A stretch of DNA of 64,000 nucleotides from Actinomycetota bacterium (GCA_030019255.1 JASEFK010000008.1:79039-143038); one strand, 5' to 3'; counted from the first letter of the stretch, positions 15,494 to 24,695 are shown. The notes: generated by a model from the letters alone, not told the origin. Translations and numbers: made by a program.

Positions 15494-16924
15494 CTAATCC
15501 TGGATGCCGGCCAGGAACTTGGCTATCTGCTTCTTCTCCTCGATGTTGTAGGTCCCCAGGATGGCGATGTCCTCCATGATGGGCGAGCCGCCGCCGTGCA
15601 CCCCGGCGTATTGCATGACCCCGGCCATGGAGGAACAGGAGAAGTCGCTGATCCAGGCGAAGCACTTGTAGATGTTCTCCGGGCTCACCCCGTCCTTGCG
15701 GGCCAGGTACTTCTTCACCAGCTCCCCCACCTCCGGGCTGGCGAACTCCTCGCTGTAAGGGAGGGTGGCCGGAAGTCCCCCGGCGACCTCGGCCAGAATG
15801 TCATACTCGTGGTAGAGGTTCACCCCGGCGTGCTTGCGGGCCACGTTGCAGAAGACCACGTCCGGTATCTGGGTTCCCGAGGGAGCCTTGGTGGACTTCA
15901 CCGCGGCGGCGATGCCGCACCCGTAGACCAGCTCGGCCACGCTGATCAGCTCGGCCAGGTTGTGGCGGACGTGGGGCTCGCGCTCGATGCCATTGTACTC
16001 CGCCACCAGGGCAGTGGTGCCCATGATGACGTCGGACATGGCCGGCTTGCAGCCGGTGTAGGAATGGCGGTGATAGAGGGCGAAGAGCAAGGCCAGCTGC
16101 CCGCCGAACTCCGTCTCCCCGCAGAGGAAGACCCTCTCCCAGGGCACGAAGACGTCGTCGAAGATGGTCAAGGACTCGATCTCCCCCTTGCCAGAGAGGG
16201 GCGAGGCCACCTCGGGGACGCGCTCCCGGTAGCGGGCCCCCCGGCACACCAGCTTGACCCCCGGCCAGTCGCTGGGCACGGCAAAGGCCACCGCCCAGGG
16301 GCCCTCCTCGGGGGTCAGGAAGCGGGTGGGGATGGCGATGATCTCGTGGGCCAGGGGGGCGAAAGAATTGTGGGCCTTGGCCCCTCGCACCACGATGCCG
16401 TCTTTCCTCTTCTCGATGACCCGCAGGTAGAGGTCAGGGTCGGTCTGTTCGTGGGGGCGACGCTTGCGGTGTCCCTTGACGTCGGACTGGGCACAGCAGC
16501 CCACGATGTCGTTGGCCTGCCAGTACTTGAGGTATTCCAGCCACCGCTGGTGGTACTCGGTGCCGTGCACCTGGTCGCACTGGTAGGTGATCACCGAGAG
16601 GGCGTTCATGGCATCGATGCCCATGCAGCGGGCAATGCATCCGCCCACCAGGCGCGCCGCCACCCGGGTCATCTCCTGCTTGGCCATGAGGTCCTGCTCG
16701 TTCTGATGGATGTGGCAGAAGCGGTTGATGGTCTCCCCGGTGAGGTGGGACTTGGCAGTGGTGAGGTGCTGGAGTTCCTTGTTGTGCGCCAGGTCGCAGG
16801 TGAGCTCCAGGATTTCCGTTCCCGGTAGGTTCTCCCGTCCCAGGATCTCGCCCCCCATGTAGATGTTGGGCTTCATGGACTTCAGGCTCTCCCGATACTC
16901 GGCCCCGGTGCGGATCATTTTCAT
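15494..16924 (-). CDS. abfD: 4-hydroxybutyryl-CoA dehydratase / vinylacetyl-CoA isomerase homologue
   Basis: A 476-residue flavin/Fe-S enzyme of the 4-hydroxyphenylacetate 3-hydroxylase superfamily. The four cluster ligands known from the Clostridium aminobutyricum enzyme are conserved in spacing: Cys96 and Cys100 (GGCIARCMGIDA), His285 and Cys292 (YHRHSYTGC). These residues separate true dehydratases from plain hydroxylases of the fold, so conversion of 4-hydroxybutyryl-CoA to crotonyl-CoA, or a close variant, is likely. It would connect 4-hydroxybutyrate, succinate or GABA with acyl-CoA oxidation. The ATG follows a GGGAGGGG site. It is divergent from a TetR regulator, with a good promoter (TTGACA, 18 bp, TATATT) in the AT-rich spacer. 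Confidence 0.85.
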   Translation of the reverse strand: MKMIRTGAEYRESLKSMKPNIYMGGEILGRENLPGTEILELTCDLAHNKELQHLTTAKSHLTGETINRFCHIHQNEQDLMAKQEMTRVAARLVGGCIARCMGIDAMNALSVITYQCDQVHGTEYHQRWLEYLKYWQANDIVGCCAQSDVKGHRKRRPHEQTDPDLYLRVIEKRKDGIVVRGAKAHNSFAPLAHEIIAIPTRFLTPEEGPWAVAFAVPSDWPGVKLVCRGARYRERVPEVASPLSGKGEIESLTIFDDVFVPWERVFLCGETEFGGQLALLFALYHRHSYTGCKPAMSDVIMGTTALVAEYNGIEREPHVRHNLAELISVAELVYGCGIAAAVKSTKAPSGTQIPDVVFCNVARKHAGVNLYHEYDILAEVAGGLPATLPYSEEFASPEVGELVKKYLARKDGVSPENIYKCFAWISDFSCSSMAGVMQYAGVHGGGSPIMEDIAILGTYNIEEKKQIAKFLAGIQD

Positions 16925-16960
16925 CCCCTCCCAAGTTCAAATCTGGATACTTGCCTTTCT

Positions 16961-16990
16961 AATATAGAATAATTATAATTTTTATGTCAA
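16961..16990 (-). promoter_or_regulatory. Sigma-70-type promoter of the AbfD-like gene
   Basis: Read on the minus strand, a perfect TTGACA (16990-16985) is followed after 18 bp by TATATT (16966-16961). It lies in an unusually AT-rich spacer of about 90 bp in a GC-rich window. On the plus strand TAATAT at 17007-17012 is a possible -10 for the TetR gene, so the two promoters would nearly overlap, suiting joint control by the TetR protein. Confidence 0.7.
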
Positions 16991-17023
16991 TTTTAAAATT
17001 TAATTTTAATATAAGGATTATCA

Positions 17024-17689
17024 ATGGGGAATGATTTTAAAAGTCGGGATAAATTTACAACCATCATAAACGCGGCTCTCAAGGTCTTTGGCGAAAAGGG
17101 TTATTACAATGCCACCATCTCCGAGATAGCCCGTACCGCCGGCGTCTCCGAAGCCACCATCTACGAGTACTTCGGAAGCAAGGAGGACCTCCTCTTCGCC
17201 ATCCCCGGGGAGATCACCCGCCAGGCGGTGGATTTCCTGGAGGGCATGGCCCCCTTCATCAAGGGAGCGGTGAACAAGGTCCGGGCCATCGTCTACGGGT
17301 ACTACCGGTTGTACAAGGAAAACCCCGATTACTCCTCGCTGGTGCTCCTTGACCTGAAGCATAACCGTAAATTCATGGAAGCCGAAGGCTACCAGGCGGT
17401 GAGAAAGGCCGCCGGCCTCCTCCTGGAGGCCATCAAGGAGGGCATGGGGTCGGGAGAATTCCGGCAGGATATCGATCCCTACCTGGTGCGCTCCATCATC
17501 CTGGGGACCATCGAGCACATCTTCTTCCGCTGGCACCTCAAGGGGCGCCGGGAGGATCTCCCCGACTTCGTGGATCCCTTACTGGAAATTCTTACCAGGG
17601 GGATAGGGAAATCCCCCGAACCGCCCACTTACCAGATAAACATCTCCCTCCCGGCGGAACCGGAGCCCGGCAGTCGGCCCGGCGGATAA
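17024..17689 (+). CDS. TetR/AcrR family transcriptional regulator
   Basis: A 221-residue regulator. Residues 8-55 form the TetR helix-turn-helix with FGEKGYYNATISEIARTAG and VSEATIYEYFGSKEDLL, the standard recognition-helix signature. The C-terminal ligand domain (about 75-200) resembles those of fatty-acid-responsive TetR proteins, and the last 25 residues are Pro-rich. The ATG follows AAGGA by six bases. Its divergent position next to the AbfD-like gene, with promoters in a shared 99 bp AT-rich spacer, makes it the probable repressor of that gene and of itself, perhaps sensing an acyl-CoA. That role is inference. Confidence 0.9.
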   Translation: MGNDFKSRDKFTTIINAALKVFGEKGYYNATISEIARTAGVSEATIYEYFGSKEDLLFAIPGEITRQAVDFLEGMAPFIKGAVNKVRAIVYGYYRLYKENPDYSSLVLLDLKHNRKFMEAEGYQAVRKAAGLLLEAIKEGMGSGEFRQDIDPYLVRSIILGTIEHIFFRWHLKGRREDLPDFVDPLLEILTRGIGKSPEPPTYQINISLPAEPEPGSRPGG

Positions 17690-17967
17690 AGGCAACCCCG
17701 GGGCCAATCGCCTCCCCAAGCATCCCAGGCTTTTCTGGCGGGAAAGCGGGTCGTTCTCCTGGGTACGAGAGTACCCCGCCGAGAAGTAGCGCTGCGCAAG
17801 GTAAGCCCCGTGAGGTTGAGAAGGGCCAGGGTCAGGATGACCACCGCCAGGAACTTGGTGGTCGTTCTACCGGAATGATCACCCTTGAGGAACCCCAGCG
17901 CGAAAAGGAAAAAGAAACCAGTGGCCAGGACAACCAGGAAATAGCAAACCCGGTACATACAGGTCAC
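17629..17967 (-). CDS. Doubtful small membrane protein ORF
   Basis: The first 55 codons encode two hydrophobic stretches (MYRVCYFLVVLATGFFFLFA and TKFLAVVILTLALLNLTGL) separated by a charged loop, which looks like a genuine membrane hairpin. After that the frame turns Arg/Gly/Pro-rich and runs antisense into the end of the TetR gene, as if a frameshift or decay had occurred. A second frame ending at 17964 (about 18120-17964, also hydrophobic) abuts its start. The pair may be the remains of a membrane protein gene. No ribosome binding site is clear. Confidence 0.25.
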   Translation of the reverse strand: MTCMYRVCYFLVVLATGFFFLFALGFLKGDHSGRTTTKFLAVVILTLALLNLTGLTLRSATSRRGTLVPRRTTRFPARKAWDAWGGDWPRGCLYPPGRLPGSGSAGREMFIW

Positions 17968-18385
17968 CTAAAAGGACTGCGGTCCATTACCAGCAGGTGA
18001 GAGTAGGAGCCGGCGATCCACAGGCTGAAGAAGAACGTTGCCGCTGCCGGTATGCAATTGAGGAAGTTGCCTGGTCGGGCCCGGTACACAGAGATGGAGA
18101 GGAAAAGGCTGAAGGCGGCGGGAGGACTTGCGGAGAATATTAATCCAGCCGCAGCTGTTTTTGTGCGGGTAGATTTTACGCCCCGGTGGCTGGAAAACCC
18201 GAATCCGCGCGAGGAGGCGAAGGGCGAGCCGAGACGTACCGCCTTGCGTATATCATTCGGCGCTCGACGATCGCTTCCAGGAGACGTTCCGGCCCGACGC
18301 ACCACTTGCCGACGGGGAAAGCGCGGAGTTCATAAGCGACGGGGCGGGGAGGCCCTAAGGGCACGGGAGGGATGGCGAGATAAAG
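17690..18385. other. Gene-poor region with possible degraded membrane-protein sequence
   Basis: About 700 bp. Apart from the doubtful minus-strand hydrophobic frames (17629-17967 and up to about 18120) nothing coding is convincing. The plus-strand frame 18052-18804 is Arg-rich and antisense in character. Confidence 0.4.
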
Positions 18386-19081
18386 ATGCGTCCCCTGATA
18401 AGGGAAGCGCCAGCAGATGGAAGGCCTGCTTCCGGCCGCCCTCTTCTACCCGTTCACGTTCCGCTTCGCTGCCGATCCAAGGGATGGAACAGACATTGCT
18501 TCACCCTACGGTACCTCCTCCCGCTAGCCGGCCTGATCCTCCTCGCCTCCTGCCTCCCCTGCCTGGGGCAGGACGTGGTCTCGGTGACCCCTACCCGCGT
18601 ACCCCTGAGCCTCTCTCCCGGCGAGTCGGCCACCGTGCCGGTGACGGTCATCAACCAGGGAAGCGGACGTCTCCTCCTCCTGCCCCGGATTCTGGAAGTC
18701 CTGGGCGGGGAGGGCGAGCCGCCGGTATTGGCCACCAGCGAGCGTTGCCTTTGGGTGGAACCGGAAGGCGAGGAGCTCTTCCTGGAACCCCATTCCAAGG
18801 TTGACTTCACCTTCCGTGTCCAACCTCCCCCCGGCTCTCCGCAGGGTAATTATCGTTTCGCCCTGGCCTTCATCCCCCGGCAGGAGAAGCCCGGGGCTAT
18901 AGCTTTCACCGGCGGCCTGGCGGTGCTCCTCGAGCTTGAAGTCCTCCCCCCTCCCCCATCTTCCGGCAGCGCCTCGTACCCCTACGTGCTTCTCGCTGTC
19001 GGCTCCGTTCTCTCCCTCTTGCTGGCCGCCTTCATCCTGGGGAGGGAGAGGAGGAGGAGGGAAAGCAGGGGGGAGGCATGA
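18386..19081 (+). CDS. Exported or membrane protein with Ig-like region and C-terminal anchor
   Basis: The 231-residue frame contains a hydrophobic signal-like segment at about residues 43-60 (LRYLLPLAGLILLASCLPC), then a beta-rich domain (about 63-185) that begins VVSVTPTRVPLSLSPGESAT, the style of alternate-access or NPCBM-associated Ig-like domains, and a C-terminal transmembrane helix (about 200-221) with a basic tail. This would be a type I protein with an extracytoplasmic domain. The start at 18386 leaves an unusually long N-terminus; no better ATG, GTG or TTG lies nearer the signal. Family unassigned. The next gene on the same strand is also an exported protein. Confidence 0.6.
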   Translation: MRPLIREAPADGRPASGRPLLPVHVPLRCRSKGWNRHCFTLRYLLPLAGLILLASCLPCLGQDVVSVTPTRVPLSLSPGESATVPVTVINQGSGRLLLLPRILEVLGGEGEPPVLATSERCLWVEPEGEELFLEPHSKVDFTFRVQPPPGSPQGNYRFALAFIPRQEKPGAIAFTGGLAVLLELEVLPPPPSSGSASYPYVLLAVGSVLSLLLAAFILGRERRRRESRGEA

Positions 19082-19406
19082 AGACTACATTCTCTTTCCG
19101 TTTTCGGAGCGGTAATGAGAATGTCCTTCCGTCCGGTCATTGTCGAAAAAAGGAGATGGTCGCCGCCCGGGATACGCCCGGTCGGCCTCACTTTTAGACC
19201 GCTGACCGGCGGAATGGCTCCTTGCACCGCACCTGCTGAAAAATAGGCCTCCGGCGGCCGAAAATAGTACATGACAGCCATGTTGGGGATGAGGAAACCG
19301 TCCGAAATAGGAAACGAGCCAGGAAAATTGCCCGGAGGCAGAAGAATAGACGGAGGAGAAAATATACTCGACGGCCAAGTGCGTCAACAGCGTCAAAGGT
19401 GGGGAG
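19082..19406. other. Intergenic region between two exported-protein genes
   Basis: 325 bp without a supported gene. A 38-codon frame starting at the ATG overlapping the upstream stop (19079) has no family signal. The region before 19407 contains GGGGAG close to the next start. Confidence 0.4.
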
Positions 19407-21095
19407 ATGACGAAGAGGTTCGGCATAAAGACATGGAAAAAGGCGACGGTCCTGCTGGCGACCGCAGCCCTGCTGCTTTCCGCCTTTTTCCTGCCCCCGC
19501 CGCGCCAGGCGGGAGCCGATACCGCTTACAAACTTATAACCGCCCTTCCCTCCATTACCGTCGGGCAGCGAATTTCCGGGAGATTCCGGGACACCTGGAC
19601 CTCCGATAATTCCTATCTCCAATATCGTGAGCAAAGGATTATCTGGGAGTTTTTCAATGCCCGCCTGGACATCCAGTTCAATTCCTGGCAGGCTTTCTCC
19701 GAGGCGCCACTGGAGAAGCTCCTGGACATCCGGGTGGAATTCGAGGGTTACCAGAGCGATACTGACGAATCGTGGTATGTCCAGTTCTACGATTTCACCG
19801 CCGGGGACTGGTACGATTTCTGGTATTTCCTGGGAAGTTTTCCCACTATCCCGGATGGAACGCTCACCATGAGCGTGAGCGATCCCACCCTGGCCCGCCG
19901 CTTCGTTGGTCCGGCCGGGGCATTCCGCCTCCGTTTCGCCGATGCCGGAACGGCCTTGGGAACCTATGAAACGACACGGACCAGGGTTTACTTCGACCTT
20001 ATCCAGGCCGCCTTCATCTATGACATCACCCCTCCCATCTCCTCCGTGACCGCTCCTGCGGACATGGAATACACCAATGCGACGACCTACACCGTTCGGG
20101 GTATTTCCTCCGACCCCGCCCCGGACCCCAGCGGGGTGCAGTTGGTGGAGGTATCCACGGACGGGGGAAGCACCTGGTATGCCACCGATCCCGCGGCTCC
20201 GGGAGATTATTCGTCCTGGAGCTACCAGTGGCTCATCCCCGCCGAGGGCACCTACAACATCCGGAGCCTGGCCTCGGACTGGGTTAACAACCTGGAGGTG
20301 CCCGGAGCGGGGGTAAGGGTGGTGGTGGACTGGACTCCGCCCCAGGTTTCCTCGGTATCCCCTCTTCCGGGGAGCGTGAATGTCCCCGTGGATACCCTGG
20401 TCACCGCCACCTTCTCCGACGCCAACGGGATGCTGGCCTCCTCCATCAACCCCTCCACTTTCACCCTGGTGGACGAGGAAGGAACTTCCATCCCCGGTAC
20501 CGTGTCCTACGACCCGGGGACCATGACCGCCACCTTCGATCCGGATGTCGACCTCTTCTACGGGTACACCTACACCGCCACCCTCACCACCGGCATCACC
20601 GACCTGGCGGGAAACCCGCTCCCCGCCCCCTATTCCTGGTCTTTCCGCACCGCGGACATCCTCTCCCTCACCCTAGTGGAGACCTACAACCGGGACGGGA
20701 CCCCCGGAGGGGGAGGGGTGAGCTTTGGAAGCATCAGCCCGGAGAGCTCGCCCTTCGTCATCGGCGGAGGCACTCCACCCTATGCGGCGAGGCTCAACGT
20801 CCTCAGCTCCACCAGCTGGAACCTCTTCCTTCGGGCCGATTCCGACCTCACCGACGCCTCTCAGAATCCGCCGGCGGTCATCCCCATATCCAGCCTGCAG
20901 TGGAGGTTGACCGGGCCCGGAACCTGGATTCCCTTCTCCCTGACCGAGACCCCGGTCTTCAATCCGGCTCCCGGCCGTACCCCCCAGCCGGGGGGGAGCA
21001 ACGTGGACCTGGACCTCCTGCTGCAGTTGAACTGGGAGGACCTGCCGGGCAGTTACTCCACCACCGTGGTCTGCATCCTCATGGTCCAGCCTTGA
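19407..21095 (+). CDS. Secreted multidomain protein with Ig-like domains
   Basis: A 562-residue protein with a signal peptide (residues 1-37, basic start then VLLATAALLLSAFFL and cleavage near AGA-D). Residues about 45-210 form a beta-rich domain rich in Trp and Tyr. Residues about 215-310 resemble a bacterial Ig-like domain (TPPISSVTAPADMEYTN, DGGSTW, VDWTPPQ), and 312-415 match the Big_5/SbsA Ig-like family (SPLPGSVNVPVDTLVTATFS, ending YSWSFRT). The C-terminal 150 residues lack a sorting motif or membrane segment, so it is probably released or bound non-covalently. No catalytic motif is visible. The start ATG follows GGGGAG. Confidence 0.8.
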   Translation: MTKRFGIKTWKKATVLLATAALLLSAFFLPPPRQAGADTAYKLITALPSITVGQRISGRFRDTWTSDNSYLQYREQRIIWEFFNARLDIQFNSWQAFSEAPLEKLLDIRVEFEGYQSDTDESWYVQFYDFTAGDWYDFWYFLGSFPTIPDGTLTMSVSDPTLARRFVGPAGAFRLRFADAGTALGTYETTRTRVYFDLIQAAFIYDITPPISSVTAPADMEYTNATTYTVRGISSDPAPDPSGVQLVEVSTDGGSTWYATDPAAPGDYSSWSYQWLIPAEGTYNIRSLASDWVNNLEVPGAGVRVVVDWTPPQVSSVSPLPGSVNVPVDTLVTATFSDANGMLASSINPSTFTLVDEEGTSIPGTVSYDPGTMTATFDPDVDLFYGYTYTATLTTGITDLAGNPLPAPYSWSFRTADILSLTLVETYNRDGTPGGGGVSFGSISPESSPFVIGGGTPPYAARLNVLSSTSWNLFLRADSDLTDASQNPPAVIPISSLQWRLTGPGTWIPFSLTETPVFNPAPGRTPQPGGSNVDLDLLLQLNWEDLPGSYSTTVVCILMVQP

Positions 21096-21201
21096 AAGCT
21101 CACGAAATCGCCCTGAAGGCCGGATCGATCACGCTGCGCCAGGACTGGTGAGGTATCTTGCTTCCACCGTGGTCTGCATCCTCATGGTTCAATCCTGAAA
21201 G
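21061..21201 (+). repeat. Duplicated 3-prime end of the secreted-protein gene
   Basis: The last 38 bp around the stop codon (21061-21098) recur at 21164-21201 with only three differences, again including the in-frame TGA. The core is CCACCGTGGTCTGCATCCTC. The second copy has no gene attached, so it looks like the tail of a lost tandem copy or a recombination scar. Confidence 0.85.
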
Positions 21202-21527
21202 ACCCCACAGGGGCGCTTACACCGTTCAGGATCCGAACACGCGTGCCAGTGGGCAAGGTAATCGGTAGGGGACTCGAAAAGCAGACCGAAGACCTGAATT
21301 AAACTGCATAAACCCAGGGTTTTCCCTGCTCCATGCCGGGTAATAAACACCGCATCTTATACGCGACAAGTGGTCAAGCCCTGGTTCAGATGGTTTTTCC
21401 TACTCCATGCCGGGAAATAAGCGCTGCACCCGCGGTACCCGTCATTTTGCCCCAAGCGGACTCCGGTGCACGCTTCCCGGCGCTGGTGATGAACGATAAC
21501 GGATTGCCCGTCACCGGGGCAAAATGT
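21096..21527. other. Repeat-rich intergenic region
   Basis: Holds the duplicated gene tail, the direct repeats 21318-21346 and 21392-21420, and an 11-bp inverted repeat CATTTTGCCCC (21443-21453) with its complement at 21516-21526. No coding frame is convincing. The region separates convergent genes. Confidence 0.5.
21318..21420. repeat. Direct repeat pair, 29 bp
   Basis: Copies at 21318-21346 and 21392-21420 share CTCCATGCCGGG-(T/A)-AATAA preceded by a T-rich stretch, with four differences. The spacing of 74 bp is close to that of the repeat pair at 5252-5359 (73 bp). Function unknown. Confidence 0.65.
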
Positions 21528-24254
21528 TCAGGCCTTTCTGGCCAGGGGGATGGTGAAGCGGAAGATGGAGCCGCCGCCAAGGCGCGGCTCATACCATATC
21601 CTTCCGCCGTGGGCCTCGGCGATGCTCCTCCCGATGTACAGCCCCAGGCCCAGCCCCGGCCCCGCGTGGTGCAGGACGTCCTCTACCTGGTAGAAGCGCT
21701 CGAATATGCGCTCGCGGTCCTCCTCGGGCACTCCCCGGCCCCTGTCCAGCACGGTGAAGAGCGCCGCATCCCCATTCCTTTCCACCACCAGCTCCACGGG
21801 CGTTCCCCGCGGGGAGTATTTCACCGCGTTGTCCAGGAGGATGATCAGTAGGCGCACCAGCCGCTCGGCGTCGGCCCGGACCTTCTCCAGGCCCGGGGCT
21901 ACCCGCAACTCCATCTCCCGGTCCGGGAACCTCTCACGCATTTCCTCCACCGCCCTCCGCGCCAACTCCCCGGGTTCCACTTCCCTCAGCTCCAGCCTGA
22001 GGCGGTTCCTCTCCACCCGCGCCGCCTCCAGGAGCTCCTCCACCACCCCCACCAGCCGGTCCGCACCCTTCTCAATGGCCCGCAGCGCATCGGAGCGGGC
22101 CTCTTCGTCCATCCTGTCCCCGTACTCCCTGAGGGTTACGGCGTAACCCTTGAGCAGGGTGGCTGGGTGACGCAGCTCGTGGGCAGCGATGTCCAGGAAG
22201 TCGCGCATCTCCTCCGCCCGCCTCTCCAATTCTTTCTCGTAAGCCTTCTTCTCCGAGATATCCAGGAGGGAGATGACGCTTTCCTCCAGTCCTGGGAGCA
22301 TGGCCACGGTTATCAGGGCGGGGACGGGTCGGCCGGAGCGGTGGCGGGCCATGATCTCCACCTGCAGGGGACTGGGTATCTCGCCGGAGAGAAGCTTCCG
22401 AGAGAAGGTCTTGACCCGCTCCACGTCCTCGGGCATGAGCAGGTCCATGTAGCGCATCCTGCCCACCATCTCCTCACGGGCATATCCGAAGAGCCTCTCC
22501 GCCTCCCGGTTGGCGTCGGTTATCACCGCCTTCCGGTCCACGTGGAACATGGCCGTGCCCGTAGCTTCGAATGTCGCCCTGTAACGCTCCTCGCTATGCC
22601 GCAGCGCCTCCTCCGCCCGCTTGCGCTCGGTCACATCCCGCCCCACGTTGATGATTTCTATTACTCTACCCTCCCTGTCCAACAGGGAAGCAGCGGTGAT
22701 CTCGGCCAGAATCTCCTCGCCGCCCTTGCGCACGAGGCGGATTTCGTCGCTTATGGTACCCTCGCCGGCCAGGAGGCTCCCGACGTCCTTGAGGACCTTC
22801 TCGAAATCTTCCGGGTGGATAATTCCCAGCTCCAGGATGTTTTTCCCCACCAACTCGTCACGGGAATAGCCTACTATCTCGCAGGCCCTCCGGTTCACCC
22901 CGGTCAGGGCGAGAGACCTGTCGTAGCTGAAGATGGCCTCCCCGGCGTACTCGTGCAGTAGCCGATACCTGGTTTCCGACTCCCGCAGCCGCTCCAGCAG
23001 CCTGTGGCGGGCATAGGCCTGGGCTATCTGCGTCCCCGCGGCCTCTATGAACTCCAGCGTTCCCGGCGATAACCCCCCTTCACGGGTTCCAGCCAGAACG
23101 CACCCCACCATCCTCCCCTCCCATAGAAGGGGGGCTACGACCGCCGCCTCCAGCTCTTCACCGGATTGAAATCCAGCCTCCCGGCACAGGTCGCCCCAGG
23201 CATCGTAGAGCACCTCTCCCCGTGACAGCAGCTCCACCAACCGTGCATCCGCGGCGATAAATACCGCTTTCAGGAGCAAGTCTCCCGTATATCCGTAGTG
23301 GTTAACAAGCCGGTAGCCTCCCTCCCCTTCCTCCAGGTAAACGGCGCAGCAATCAATTTCCCCAATCTGGATCACGATACGTACCGCCCGGTCCATGAAA
23401 TCGTCTAGTCGCATGGCGGAGGCTGCGGCAATGGCCAAGTCGCGCTGTAGGCGGGTCACCCTCTCCGCCCACACCCTCTCGGTGATGTCGGTGATGAAGC
23501 CCTGCAAGTAGAGCAACTCCCCTGCTTCGGAAAGCACACCCCTGCCCTGTTCCCATACCCACTTTCTCTCGCCGGAAGCGGTGCGGATGCGGTAGATAAG
23601 CTGGAAGGGCTCCCCACGTTGCAGGGCCTCCTGCACTTCCCTCCACACCCTGTCACGATCCTGAGGGTGGATTAGTGCGGCGTAGGATACCGCGGCGTTC
23701 TCCCGAAGGTCCTCGGGCGCATACCCGGTGAGCTCCCGGCAGCCCTCGCTGACGAAGAGCATGGTCCACTGCGGCTCGTTGCGGCACCGGTAGGCCATCC
23801 CCGGCAGGTTGGAGAGCAGGGTGGCCATCTCCCTGCGGCTCTCCCCCAGTTCTTTTTCCATGTTCATCCTCTCGGTGACGTCGCGGGAGTTGATGACCAG
23901 CCCCCTCACCCTGGGGTCATCGAGGAGGTTCAAGGCGCTGGCTTCGTGGTGCCGCCAGGTGCCGTCCTTGTGACGGATACGCTGGAGGGAATACTGGGTA
24001 ACGCCGGGGCGTTTCAAGGCCAGCTCCAGGTTAGAGGCGCTACTCTTACGGTCGTCGGGATGGATGAAGTCCATAATGTTCCGACCCAGGAGTTCTCCCT
24101 CTTCGTAACCGAGCAGGCGTTTCACGGAAGGACTGATGAAACCTACCCTTCCTTCCCCGTCCAGGACCACGACGAGGTCCAGGGAATTTTCCACTAGTAG
24201 GCGGAAGAAGTCCTCCCGGCTCGAGAAAGGGCCCCGCTTCGTTCCTTCTTCCAT
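21528..24254 (-). CDS. Multi-PAS/GAF sensor histidine kinase
   Basis: A 908-residue kinase with no membrane segment, so probably cytoplasmic. Order: PAS (about 15-125, VENSLDLVVVLDGEGRVGFI), PAS (140-260), GAF (270-415), PAS (425-545), PAS (550-665), then the dimerisation domain with H-box DIAAHELRHPATLLKGYA (about 690) and the ATPase domain with N-box LLDNAVKYSP, G1 DRGRGVP and G2 GLGLGLYIGRS. The PAS and GAF domains probably sense small ligands or redox state. No response regulator is adjacent, so it is an orphan kinase. No good ribosome binding site precedes the ATG. Confidence 0.93.
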   Translation of the reverse strand: MEEGTKRGPFSSREDFFRLLVENSLDLVVVLDGEGRVGFISPSVKRLLGYEEGELLGRNIMDFIHPDDRKSSASNLELALKRPGVTQYSLQRIRHKDGTWRHHEASALNLLDDPRVRGLVINSRDVTERMNMEKELGESRREMATLLSNLPGMAYRCRNEPQWTMLFVSEGCRELTGYAPEDLRENAAVSYAALIHPQDRDRVWREVQEALQRGEPFQLIYRIRTASGERKWVWEQGRGVLSEAGELLYLQGFITDITERVWAERVTRLQRDLAIAAASAMRLDDFMDRAVRIVIQIGEIDCCAVYLEEGEGGYRLVNHYGYTGDLLLKAVFIAADARLVELLSRGEVLYDAWGDLCREAGFQSGEELEAAVVAPLLWEGRMVGCVLAGTREGGLSPGTLEFIEAAGTQIAQAYARHRLLERLRESETRYRLLHEYAGEAIFSYDRSLALTGVNRRACEIVGYSRDELVGKNILELGIIHPEDFEKVLKDVGSLLAGEGTISDEIRLVRKGGEEILAEITAASLLDREGRVIEIINVGRDVTERKRAEEALRHSEERYRATFEATGTAMFHVDRKAVITDANREAERLFGYAREEMVGRMRYMDLLMPEDVERVKTFSRKLLSGEIPSPLQVEIMARHRSGRPVPALITVAMLPGLEESVISLLDISEKKAYEKELERRAEEMRDFLDIAAHELRHPATLLKGYAVTLREYGDRMDEEARSDALRAIEKGADRLVGVVEELLEAARVERNRLRLELREVEPGELARRAVEEMRERFPDREMELRVAPGLEKVRADAERLVRLLIILLDNAVKYSPRGTPVELVVERNGDAALFTVLDRGRGVPEEDRERIFERFYQVEDVLHHAGPGLGLGLYIGRSIAEAHGGRIWYEPRLGGGSIFRFTIPLARKA

Positions 24255-24695
24255 GCGTTTAAACGGGTTATCGTTTTCTTATCAGCTTTCCCGCCTACCA
24301 CCCTACCCTTTATCCGGAAGTACCGCAAGCGGAGAATTTGACTGCCACGCGGCGGATGTTTAGCTTTCGCCCGTTTCAGCGGGAATCCCAATCCCAAATT
24401 TTACACCTAAAGGGCTTCGTCGTCCCATTGAACTTGCATGCCCCGCCGGGATGAAGGGTGATCTCTCTAACAAAGCAAGATTTTCAATCGTTGTCTTAGA
24501 AAAACTGGGGCGAAATGAGATCAGGCTATCCTGGCCTTAGTCTTCTCTTTCCTGTCGGATTCCCTTGGTTATCCAAAGTTATAAAGGCGTGCCCGGAACG
24601 TCACCGCATATCGTGCTCGAGGGCGATAAGTGAACATGTTCAGGGGGCATGCGCATCTGCCATAATGTCCCTGATGGGCGAGGAAGGAGGTCGAG
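24255..24695. other. Intergenic region between divergent kinase and small Cys protein
   Basis: About 440 bp between divergent genes. A TATAAA box at 24580-24585 could be the -10 of the plus-strand gene at 24696. No other coding signal or structured RNA was recognised. Confidence 0.4.

Noticed and set aside
16925..16960. Possible tRNA T-arm (GTTCAAATCTGG) next to the AbfD-like gene
   Set aside because: No anticodon or acceptor stem can be folded around it; it is part of the leader region.
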